NCBI RefSeq assembly: GCF_001039355.2
Contig: NW_019774203.1
Location: 133,062 to 197,061, forward strand
Direction: 5' to 3'
DNA: 64,000 nt
From: Lingula anatina
Taxonomy: Eukaryota > Brachiopoda > Lingulata > Lingulida > Lingulidae
Position numbers and translations under genes: made by a program
Part shown: positions 1-10,055 of the stretch, in pieces
Layout of the letters: each line of letters opens with the position of its first letter
Position numbering within the stretch: the first letter of the stretch is position 1
Notes under the pieces: generated by a model
The model's database searches: none
Told to the model about the DNA's origin: nothing
The model's input: the letters and a program-made list of their open reading frames with translations, nothing else

Positions 1-54
1 AGGAAGAAAGAAATCAGTTAAATTTTAAAAAAGTCTGTAGTAATATGTACTCAC

Positions 55-3000
55 CCTGCAATGCCGCCATAGCCTCCTACACCAACGCTAGAGGAGAAAA
101 AAAGTAAAAACATGTTGGTTTGAGAGGATTTATTTTAAACATCTTAATTGAAGAAGTAAATGAAAACTAATTATCGTTACTGGCAGTTTCAATCGCACCA
201 AAGTGAGAAGAAATAAATTGTTTATATACTAAATCAAGAACCATTTTCATCTGAACATAAATCAGGAAGAAAATAATTAGTTTTTTTTTGTTATAACATG
301 GTCTTCCCCTACAGGGGCGACAAGGCCAGCTCCAGCTTTTCTACAGAAAAAAAAAAGAAAATGGCGACATTTTTTAGGTAAAGACAAAATTTCATTTGGA
401 TACACAAGTGTAAAAAGGAATGATTGCAAGAAAGCTCTAGTACCGTGGTCTTAAAAAAAAACATGTCATAAGAAGTTTGACAGCGTTAAAGCAAAAGAAA
501 CTATTTTAAAGGCTTATATTCTAATTCAGATGCATTTCATTTCAATCACAATTAAGGCGAAAGGAATTAATTAAAATGCAAAGTCGATATTATTACACGG
601 ACTTACCCAATACCGCCGGCAAGTCCAACCCCAGCTTTTCTGGAGAAAAAAAGAAAGAAAAAACGTCGTAATCGAAGGTAATTAAAAATTTTCATATATG
701 TATACACACCTATAAAATTAAATATACTAAAACACTGCTATTTTATGGACTTATCTGCAAAGCCGTTGTAGGCAGTTCCAATCATACAATAGTGAAAGTA
801 AATGAGCATAATGATAATGAGGGTCATATTTCAATTGATAAGCATTTCTTTTGAGCACAAATGTTATAATCTATTCAAGGTTAACAAATATCAGGAAGGA
901 AATAAATTAAAATACGGAGTTATAACATGGACTTACCCTACAGGGCCGACAAGACCAGCTCCAGCTTTCCTACATAAAAAAGAAAAATGCTGCCATTATA
1001 GGTCATGATACAATTACATTTAGATACACTCTTAATTCAGTAAGCATTTCCAAAAAAAAAAAATCAGTAAGCATTTTCAAAAAAAAAAAAAAAAAAAACT
1101 TAATTAAAATGTGAAAACGCAGTAATAATATGTACTTACCCTACAACGCCGCCATAACCAACTCCAGCTTTTCTGTAAGAAAAAAGAAGAAAAATCGTTG
1201 ATATCGAAGGTAATGTATTTATGTATACACAAGCGTTTAAATGAATATGCTTATGTTATGGCCGTATACTTTAAAGTTATAGCCGTATCCGGAAAACTGT
1301 TACAAGGAGCTTCGATCACACTAGAGTGAGAAGCAAAGGTAATGAAAACGTTGGTGTTTCAGTCTGATAAGCATTTCTTTTTAAACACAAATAATAAGAA
1401 GGACTTACCCTACACCACCGACAAGGCCAGCTCCAGCTTTACTATAAAGAAAAAAAGAAAACTGCGACATAAAAGTTGACGCAAAGACGTTATTTTTAGA
1501 CCTATTACACGTAAAAACTGATGCAAGTAAGAAAACTGTTCAACGTTTTGAATTGTAGTTGTAGACAGATCACATAACACTGAATTATATGCAAATATTG
1601 ATATTCTACACCAAGAGTATTTAGAACACAGGTAATAAAGGTTTCAATAAAAGTTTGAAAAACGCTGTAGTAACATGGACTTACCCTACAACGCCGCCGT
1701 AACCTCCCACACCCACGCTAGAGGGGGGAAAAAAGGAGATATTTCATGTCTAATAGATGCATTTTATATTAAACATTCTTGAATAAAGAAGGAAATTAAA
1801 AATTAAAAAAATGCAACCTTTTTCTATTAATCTAACTGGTGTGAAAATAAATGGGAATTTGGTTTTGTAATTCATGATCTGAACCATTTTCTTTTAAAAA
1901 CAAACTAGAAAATAAATAAAAAACACGTTGGTATAACATGGTCTTACCCTACAGGGGCTACAAGGCCAGCTCCAGCTTTTCTACAGAAAAAAAGAAAGTG
2001 GTTTTATTTTAGGTCGTGATGGAATTTCATCTGGATACACACGCGTAAAATCATATGCAAAAGAAGAGTAATACAAAACCATATTAGCAAAAATCTTTTA
2101 AGAAGCTTTAATCAAGTTAAAGCAAAAGAAGATAAGAAAAACCGTTCATATTTTAATTCAACAGCGATTTAATATCAAATCAAATAAGGCAAAAAGAAAT
2201 TACTTAAAATGTGAAAACGCTGTAATAACATGTACTTACCCTGCAACGCCGCCATAACCAACGCCGCCATAACCAACTCCAGCTTTTCTAGAGGGGAAAG
2301 AAAGAAAAACGTCAACATTGAAGGTATTGATGCATTTCCTATGTATAGACACGCGTAAAAGCGAATACGCTAAAAATTGTTATCCGAAAGAACTGTTATA
2401 GGCAGTTCCAATCCTATTAAAGTGAAAACAAATAATAGTAATTATAATAAAGGTTCATGTTTCAATTTGATAAGGTTTTGAACACAAATCAGGAAATAGA
2501 TAAATTAACTAAAACACCGTTATAAGTTGGTCTTACCCTACGGGGGCGACGACGCCAGCTTTTCTACAGAAAAAAAAAAAGAAAAAGACGACATTTTAGG
2601 TTGATGATGACGCATATAGACGTATAGATGTGTGAAAAACCAAATAATAGGCTAAAACATTAATATGTCGTGGGGATTTGAAGCGGTTATGGACGGTTTC
2701 AGATTCACTAATGGAAAAAGGAAATAAAAGAATCTATCAATCTAGCGTAAAAAGCGTTTTCTTTTGGAAATAAATAGAAAAAAGTGGAAGGGGCGACATA
2801 TCCAGCTCCGACTTTTCTGAAGACAAAAGGAAAACAATTTAAGTTATGGTGCATTTTCCTTTGGGTATACAATATAAAAATCAATATACGATAGTATGTA
2901 AAGAACCTTTTCTTTAAACATATAAAGAATAGGCAGCTACAACCGCAATAAATGACGAAGAAATGAAAACCGTTGTCACATGTATCTTCATTCAAGAAGC

Positions 3001-5414
3001 ATTTCTTATCTGAATTTGAATAAAGATAAAGATGAAACTGTGAAAACGCTTTTATTACAAGAACTTACCCTACACCACCGACAAGGCCTACTCCACCAGC
3101 TTTTCTATTGAAACAAAAAGAAAACGGAAACATTTTAGGTTGAGATGCAATTTTAGGATACATTTGTAAAATACACATAAAAATAACTAAATATGCGACA
3201 GCGCTGTACTGTAATGGACTGATAAAAGCCCTTAAATGCTGGTATTAATCAATAAAATTTATTACTTGTGACTTCAGAAACGTTTTCTTTTAACTTAAAG
3301 AAGGAAATGTAAAAATCAAAGTTAAAAAGTACTGTTAAAGCGTAGACTTACCCAACAACGCCGCCGTAACCAACGCCAGCTTTTCTAGAAAAGAAATGGA
3401 AACGTTTATCTTTATTGGGGCGAAAATAAAGAAAAAAAATGTCAATATTCCATTTCAATAAACATTTTCTTTTCAACATAAGTGAGGACTAAAACATGAC
3501 ATATGAAAAAAACGTTATCATTACATGGACTTACCCTACAGCGCCGCCATAACCAACTCCGCCATATCCAACTCCAGCTTTTCTACAGGGAAAATGGAAA
3601 CGGCGAAATTGAGGTTAAGATGCACTTTTATTGGAACGAGGAGCAATAGAAAGATAGATATTCCAACAAGATACACTTTTTCATTAGCACATAAGGAGAG
3701 AAAACAAAAATGCAAAAGAGAAAAATACTGTAGGCTTTATATTAACTTACACGTCAACGTTATTATAACATGGACTTACCCTACAACGCCGCCATAACCA
3801 ACTCCGCCATATCCAACTCCAGCTTTTCTACAGGGAAAAATGGAAACGGTGGAATTTAAGTTAAGATGCACTTTTATTGGAACGAGGAGAAATAAAAGAT
3901 AAATATTCCAATAAGAGAAAAATTTTCCTTTGAACATAAAGAGAGAAAACAAACATGAACTTACCCTACAACGCCGCCGTATCCAACTCCAGCTTTTCTA
4001 AAAAATGGAAACGGTGACATTTTAGGTTATGTTTTATTTAACAAACAAAAAGAAAGCAAGTACATAAATATTATTAATAAACGAAACGCAAAATCTCTGT
4101 TATAACACATACTTACCCAACACCACCGACAAGGCCAACCCCAGCTTTTCTAGAGAAAAAAGAAAACAGTAACATTTGAGGGCCATATTCATTTTTTATA
4201 TAAAAGTCGGCATCAGAAAAATTAATATTCAAAAGATTAAAGACGCATTTTCCTCTGAACACGAATAAGGTAAAAAAAAATAAAGGGAAATGTGAAAAAA
4301 GTCTTTATAACGTAGACTTACCCTACACCGCCGACGAGGCCAACTCCAGCTTTTCTAGACGAAAAAAGAAAAAGGAAACATTGGAGGTTAAGGTGCAATG
4401 TTTTGTATAAAATACAGTTTGAAAGATAGATAAATATGCGCAAACGCTGTACTGATTTTAACTGATCCGTACTGATCCGTTGCAATGAACAAGTTTTTAT
4501 GACCCTCCAAGAAACGGTTTCTTTTGGATACTTTATGAAGTAAGAAGTTATAAAAAGATTGAAAAACGCAGTTGTTACTTGGACTTACCCTACAACGCCG
4601 CCATAGCCTCCTACACCCAAACTGGAAGGAGAAATAAGGACAGCATTTCAGTTTAAAATTGCTTTTTTTCACTAACTTACGTAAGTTAGTAAACAAATGA
4701 AAATGCAAAAATATATTAATAACGTGAAAACCGTGAAATATCGAATCACCAACACTACGCTCAAAATGAATACAAATTAAAGACATCTTATTGATTGTAC
4801 ATGAGTCAATGAATTAATGAAATACTAAAACGGTTGAATAAAATGGACTTAGTAAAGTCAAGAGTCAAGTTCTTTTATATATAATGAAAAAAATGTAAAA
4901 AGCAATAGCTGATTCAGATGAACATACCCGTAACCGCCAGCCTTACCCACACTAGAGAAAGAAAAGAAAAAAGACGATAATTTATGACTCAGTTTCATTT
5001 GAATAAAAAAAAATCACTTCCTCAAAGGCAATCTCTTGATTATAATAAAATCAAATTAAGGAGATCTTTAGATATATTAGTAGAAATTTCAATCATTTCT
5101 TTCTCTTTTGAACATATGTCTGTCCTTACAGAACCATCAAAAGTTGTAATGGACCTTAAAAGAAATCTTGTACACAACCCACCCACCCCCCCCCCCTTTC
5201 CCACCACCACCACCACAGAGAGAGAGAGAGAGAGAGAGAGAGACGACAAAAACCTTTTTGGGTTTTGCCGTACTAAACAAAGAGGCAGAAGATCCTAAAA
5301 ACGGTTATGTTCAAAGACTCACCCGACGACACCTTTATATACAGGATAAACATATGTTCCACACACGCTGGAAACTGCCACCAGGGCCAAGAAAAGAGCA
5401 ATTGCAACCTTCAT
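55..5414 (-). CDS. Secreted glycine-rich repeat protein encoded by a micro-exon array (5' part; runs off the left edge)
   Basis: Exon 1 encodes a signal peptide. It is followed on the minus strand by micro-exons, each bounded by an AG acceptor and a GTAAGT-like donor: 4951-4928, 4621-4589, 4354-4322, 4149-4117, 3997-3965, 3827-3780, 3582-3535, 3384-3352, 3104-3069, 2563-2537, 2287-2240, 1980-1948, 1717-1685, 1441-1409, 1172-1140, 969-937, 639-607, 340-308 and 87-55. Lengths are 24, 27, 33, 36 or 48 nt. Every exon begins with the third base of a codon and ends with GG, so each junction codon is GGN (glycine). Typical units are KAGVGYGGVVG, KAGVGLVGGVG, KAGAGLVAPVG and VGVGGYGGVVG. About 750 coding nt (250 residues) lie in the window and no stop is reached. 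The composition (Gly, Val, Ala, Tyr, one Lys per unit) suggests an elastic or silk-like extracellular matrix protein, perhaps of shell or byssus; that role is inferred. I recognise no specific orthologue. Confidence 0.85.
308..340 (-). CDS. Micro-exon with a broken splice donor (GG instead of GT)
   Basis: The unit reads KAGAGLVAPVG and has a normal CTGTAG acceptor. Its donor reads GG|GGAAGA, where the sister exon at 1980-1948 has GG|GTAAGA. A single T-to-G change has removed the GT. Because all exons here share one phase, skipping this one would keep the frame. It may be skipped, or the change may be an assembly or sequencing error. Confidence 0.6.
2788..2818 (-). pseudogene. Decayed micro-exon of the glycine-rich gene
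   Basis: The minus strand retains a good acceptor (TCTTCAG) and the start of a unit reading K-V-G-A-G-Y-V-A-P. The usual GTAGG|GTAAG donor end is replaced by unrelated sequence. It is most similar to the units ending in APVG. It looks like a dead copy left in what is now an intron. Other donor or exon relics, with altered or absent GT, lie near 750-790, 3210-3230 and 4838-4850. Confidence 0.6.
5216..5243. repeat. (GA)n microsatellite in intron 1 of the glycine-rich gene
   Basis: A run of about 13 GA units follows C-rich and CCA-rich tracts. Open frames across it are low-complexity artefacts. Confidence 0.9.
5323..5414 (-). CDS. Exon 1 of the glycine-rich gene: signal peptide
   Basis: The ATG at 5414 opens 30 codons plus two bases, ending at a G|GTGAGT donor. 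The translation begins MKVAIALFLALVAVSS, a short basic start and a hydrophobic core typical of a secretory signal peptide. Cleavage is plausible after SSVCG, leaving TYVYPVYKGVV as the mature N-terminus. The exon ends in phase 2 with GG, as all downstream exons do. This start is chosen because it is the first ATG below the TATA box and is the only one that supplies a signal sequence. Confidence 0.88.
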
Positions 5415-5489
5415 TATACTAAGTGTGTTGGACGGCTAACAGCAGCAGAAAAGAAACCGCTTTGACGTGTTAACTCTGTGAGCCTGCCC

Positions 5490-5498
5490 TTTATATAC
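5490..5498 (-). promoter_or_regulatory. TATA box of the glycine-rich gene
   Basis: On the minus strand the sequence reads GAGTATATAAAGGG, a near-consensus TATA box about 80 nt upstream of the start codon. It predicts transcription starting near 5460-5468 and a 5' leader of about 50 nt. A strong TATA box fits a highly expressed, tissue-specific secreted product, although that expression pattern is inferred. Confidence 0.75.
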
Positions 5499-6061
5499 TC
5501 CACAGTCACCGGCGTTATTTTTAAATTCTCACAGGTCCCCACTTTTGGCCATCATGCGTTTTTCTTGCTGTGGCTGACACCGTCTGCCTCCATTAATCAG
5601 AAGTCGTCTGAGATTAATGCCTTCCGAGATATTTACTGTGAAATGAAATAAAATGACGGAAAAGGGTCATCTTGGGATCAGACAGATATGCCTTTTTTAT
5701 CAATTAATGAAACGAGGATGAGGGTGGGGGTTAAATATGTTTTCTCTCTTTTTTTACTTTCTCTCTCTCCTATCGTATCCTTCTCATGGAGACTATCTGG
5801 CAGTTAATATGAAGAATTACCAAGACGAGGCGCGGTGTGTATTTGCTGGTTAATATCCTTTACTGTGGGAAGAAAATGAGCCCGGGCAAATTATTCAAGC
5901 CGTTATGACCCAAGAGATAGAAGATGATCTGCGCAAAATGCATTGAGGCTTTTGATGATGTCCGAGTAGAGGGGGAAAAAAAAAGAAAGAAAATGAGGGA
6001 TGACATATGGATTTAAAAATAACAAAAACGACTGGAGAATGGTTACAGGGGGTAACTCTAG

Positions 6062-6240
6062 GGTTCATTCCCAATGAAACTATCGTTCTTCGTCGATCGA
6101 TTCAACTCCGCGGGGACTTTCGCTGAATGCAGTCAGATTATCAGATTAGTACGCCTCCTCCTAGTGCTGAGTAGAATACAGCAAAATGGTGTTTATACGA
6201 CTAAGTTGGAAACAGGAGGAGGCGTGTTTATCTGTTAATT
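6062..6240. mobile_element. Truncated MITE of the CGATC...CCGCGGGGACT family
   Basis: The arm reads GGTTCATTCCCAATGAAACT, followed by a GATCGATTCAACTCCGCGGGGACT-like core and GCTGAATGCAGTCAGATT. It matches the left arm of the complete palindromic copy at 20202-20455. The middle is followed by an inverted partner around 6210-6240, but the outer right arm is missing. Confidence 0.65.
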
Positions 6241-9200
6241 TGGTTTCATTTAGCAATAGGGGGAGGGGCAAGGCAAGTCTCCCCTTATTAGTTTTAGAGG
6301 CATCCCCTTCTCCCCCCCCTCCCCCCCCCAAAAAAAAAACAGTATAACAAACGAAACAATACACAACCATATTTCTTTCCTTGTTATGTACCTTACACAT
6401 TATAATAAAACTGTCTTCGTCTATTACTTCATTATATAGTTTGATATCATAGAATTCCTTCCCCCCCCCCCCCCAGCGCGCTTTTGCAAAGTGGTTAATT
6501 ATGGTTGGGCAAATCGTTCCAATGACGAATGATCGACAACGCACTGTCACCCATTATCTTGACAAAAGTCAGTTTTGTCACAGTGCCAGAATTCAGCGTC
6601 ATGCACAACGCTGCAGTGACGTGACATAAACAAAGCCATGTACCGAAAACATGAAAGCGTAAATGTGGTTGCTTCGTCACCGACATATTTAATAAATTGT
6701 GTCCAAAATATTAAAAGTGAAAACTTCTTTCACTGAAATAACCTTATTAGTGCTCCATAATTGCGATGTTCATTTCGTGTTCATGACGGAATGCTTTTGT
6801 GAGTTATAGAAGTGAAATCCGTTACGTTCTCGGCATAATAAATGGGTTTCGCGTCCAGATTTAACTGGGAATTTATACATGTCACGCTGATATTAGATTT
6901 CACAGTCACGTCGCATGACGGGACTCTTGTTATCGTTATTATTATATACATTATTGTTGTTGTTATCAGTGCGCTTACTTGCGTTTTTTCTCATAATTCC
7001 CATTTTATGTTTTATTTGCCAAGGGGTGCGCTCTCTTTATGTCTTCTAAGTTGCCTCAATCAAAACGGTAACAGAGGATAAAAACTTTTCCAATTTAAAA
7101 ATACATTCCTTCTGAATGATGGAGTATAGAGATAATACAAGAGATATAGCAATTTTTATCAATCTCACTGCGACAGTTTTTACATTAAACACATTTTGAT
7201 ATATATGGCTGGAGCAATGACTGCCCAACAATTTCCGAGTCATGGAAGCGAAAAGAAAAAAAAATTAATCTATTGACTTAATTAATAGGTGGCTAAAGAT
7301 GCACGCCCGGTCTAACAAGCTGGACGGAATGACAAGGCACATGTGCTTTTATGATCCTGACATTGGCCAGTGCAGTCGCAATCCAATATCGTCAGGCAAC
7401 TATGAATGATTATGTTATAAGTTTAAACTTTTCATTTTCTACACTAAATAATTACTGAGACGTACATGTAAGTGCATAGTGCTCAGTCTCATAGCAACAG
7501 ACACTGAAGAAGGTCACGGAATGGCTGAAATCTCTGTAAGGTACAGCTTTAATCTCAGCTTTCATTTTGTGTGGAAAAGGAAAGGTTTAATCTTTTAACA
7601 AAATGATTGACAAACTATACACATGAATTTCCATCAGGATGGTTTGCAAAATCAACGGAACATCCTTCCATAAATTTATAATATTATTTGAAAATGAAAT
7701 CTGAGGCTGTAATGTTTGACACTAAGAAGTAAATCTATTATCTGAATGATACATGGATATTAGGTGCATGGTAATATGGAAACGGTCAAATTATCACGTA
7801 TCACCGACCAAACTCGTGTGTCCTCTTGTTAGGTTATTAAGAGTTATTAAGAGTGCCAGGTGTTCATATCAATATATCAAGATACCGCGAATAGAAAATA
7901 GATTTTTAGAAAATAGATTTTTCATGTGAACGGAGTCTAAGTCGAGAAATCATTAAAAAATGTATGGAAAAGACGATTTTGTGTTTTTTAGACGATGATG
8001 ACGCTGAATGAAATATTAGAAATATTCTTGAAAGGAAATCCCTGAAGAAGGCCTAGGGGCCGAAAGCTTGAATTGCATAATACATCTTTTTAGTAGATCT
8101 TCATAGACGCATCAGTGTTATAACTTGTATACTGTACTTGTAATGAATATATGCATGTACTAAGGATCTTTTTTAATTCGGATAGGGATACGACAGAAGG
8201 TGATTCATTTGCTCTACTTTGATGTATTGTAGAAGTAAAGTTTTAATATTTTAGAGACAGCCTTTAACCGCGTTTAGGAAGGTATGGACATAGAACTTTG
8301 CAAACGTTTCAGTTTCAAAATAAAGACGCTTGGCTTACCATGAGATGAGGGGTCAGCAGAATAACAGCTGTGCTTATTTTTAAGGGATGAGGAGCGAACA
8401 GTAGCGTTAGCTTGTTCACGTGCATGTTTGCTGTGTGCCCGCGGATATCTGAACATAACTGACAACAGGTGTCACTAGGGGCGCCATTTATAATTCTAGG
8501 CGCGCAATGAGTAAAATGTGTGTGTGTGTGTGTGCGTGCGTGAGTGCGTGCGTCTGCGTGTGTGTATGTATGTGTGTTTGTGCAAACACGTGTGTAAGTA
8601 GAAAGGAAGAGAAAGTGTGTGACAAACGTTTTTGAAAAACGGAGGGGGGGGGGGTAACCATTCAGAAAAATATCGATTAGATATGAATATGAATTACCCT
8701 TTGCCCCTCACCTCCTCTCTCTCTCTCCCCCCTCCCCCCGCGTTCAGCGCTTATGGCCGACGCGACTGAAAAAAAGCCATTGTGTTTGTGGAGGGGGGGG
8801 GGAGGGAAAGGGGGTTCTAACCCCCTATCCTCCTGGTCCTTCACCTACAGTTTTGCACTGTTTATGTGAATATCTTAATTATTTGTGAAATTTGTAATAT
8901 ACTATCGTTTGTTCATATTCATCCATCTTTTATTTTTTACAATTTACCATTTTCAAATAATTTTTAGCGTAATTTATGCTTTGTTGATACCTGGAAATTT
9001 CGTAACATATTGTAATGCCCCAGCCTGTGTATACTTCAGCCTTTCACCGGAGTTTAACAAACGCTGATCAAGGCAGAAATAAATGGTCTTCAAGGTTGCA
9101 GTTTTGCTTCACTAGCAACAATCTCTCCGATGAACACTTTTTTTACTGTGAATCTTTTCTTCAGGTGTTTACGGACGACCTGGTCAGAATTGCCAAGAAC

Positions 9201-9527
9201 ATTTTGCTGGATTCCGGAAGACTGCAGGGACAGAGTTGTCAACGTGGCATCCGGCAAAAATGTGGAACTCCAATGTCTGTCGTCTTATTAACAATAGTCT
9301 ATCACTTATAGAGTAGAATAGAATAACAATGGGAGTCTCTCCTTAACAATACAAAGAATGCGGATAAAATGCGTAGAGTTTTGAACTTTGCAGGAAAACG
9401 AAAAGATGTAGTGAATTTAACCTAATAGTTATAATAAATTAAACAAGTAAAGAAAGCAACCCAGTGTGGCAGAAATGATTGGCACAAAATGGAAGGCCGG
9501 GATCCCATATGATTAGTACAGGTTAGG

Positions 9528-9780
9528 CAGTGGCGGATTTAGAGGGGTGGGGGTCAGGGAGGGGGTCCTGACACCCACTTCGATTTCTGGTCCTCTCTTA
9601 AAATTAGAATTTTGACTAACTAAATCATAGTTCTATACCGTACCAAATGGCATTGTCGCCCCCTAAAATACCAAAATCTTTCGGGGCCCTTCAGCGGGCC
9701 CCGAACCCCACGCCAGTTGGGGGGAGGGGGGGGGGGTGAATCAGCTTCCGCGGACCCCCCACCTTCAAATAATCCTGATG
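9528..9780. mobile_element. Non-autonomous DNA transposon (CAGTGGCGGATTTAG family), copy 1
   Basis: It begins CAGTGGCGGATTTAGAGG and ends near AATAATCCTG. A second copy in inverse orientation lies at 31425-31706. The two agree at both ends and in blocks such as ATCATAGTTCTA. No transposase is present. The terminal sequence resembles ends common in invertebrate DNA transposons, but I cannot assign a superfamily. Confidence 0.65.
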
Positions 9781-10055
9781 TTAGGGCTAGTTAGTAGTCA
9801 AAATGCAATAATAATGGCTTAATTAAAACACATTCACAGTCAGTCAGATTATTATTGTTATTATTATTTGCATTTTAAAAAAGTGTATTTTTAAGTACAA
9901 CCATTTTTCCTTTTTACGACGACTTTTTTGTTCATGGCGTAACGTCATGACGCATATACGTCACAGCTACAATGACGTCATTCCCCAAGGTTGCATTATT
10001 CACTTCACTTCAAGCAAAACTTCTTTTTCACCGAAGTTATTTTCATCCACAAAAG

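Larger units (their letters stand above)
1..4930 (-). repeat. Tandemly duplicated exon-intron units
   Basis: The introns between micro-exons are about 130-320 nt and share recurring pieces, such as TTTCTTTTGAACATAAA-like and ATAAGGAAGAAAAT-like blocks, so exon and intron duplicated together. A larger period is visible: the exon pair at 340-308 and 87-55 repeats the pair at 1980-1948 and 1717-1685 at an offset of about 1,640 bp, with four exons between. A second relic motif, roughly GATTGGAACTGCCTAYAAC on the minus strand, recurs near 170-200, 755-795, 1290-1330 and 2385-2420. Confidence 0.65.
5500..10055. other. Intergenic region without a recognisable gene
   Basis: This stretch lies between the glycine-rich promoter and the coiled-coil gene. 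It holds a truncated MITE (6062-6240), homopolymer C tracts near 6310-6330 and 6461-6474, a TG-rich microsatellite (8518-8585), purine and pyrimidine tracts (8640-8810), a Penelope-type hairpin motif near 8042-8065 and a MITE at 9528-9780. Open frames are short and show no domain. Confidence 0.6.

Noticed and set aside
3525-3797. Plus-strand open frame across two micro-exons
   Set aside because: It reads antisense through repeated exon-intron units; its apparent repeat (TWTYPTAPP) is the complement of the donor and glycine-rich exon end.
5168-5422. Plus-strand open frame over the signal-peptide exon
   Set aside because: It is the antisense of exon 1 plus a low-complexity microsatellite; the minus strand has the TATA box, signal peptide and splice site.
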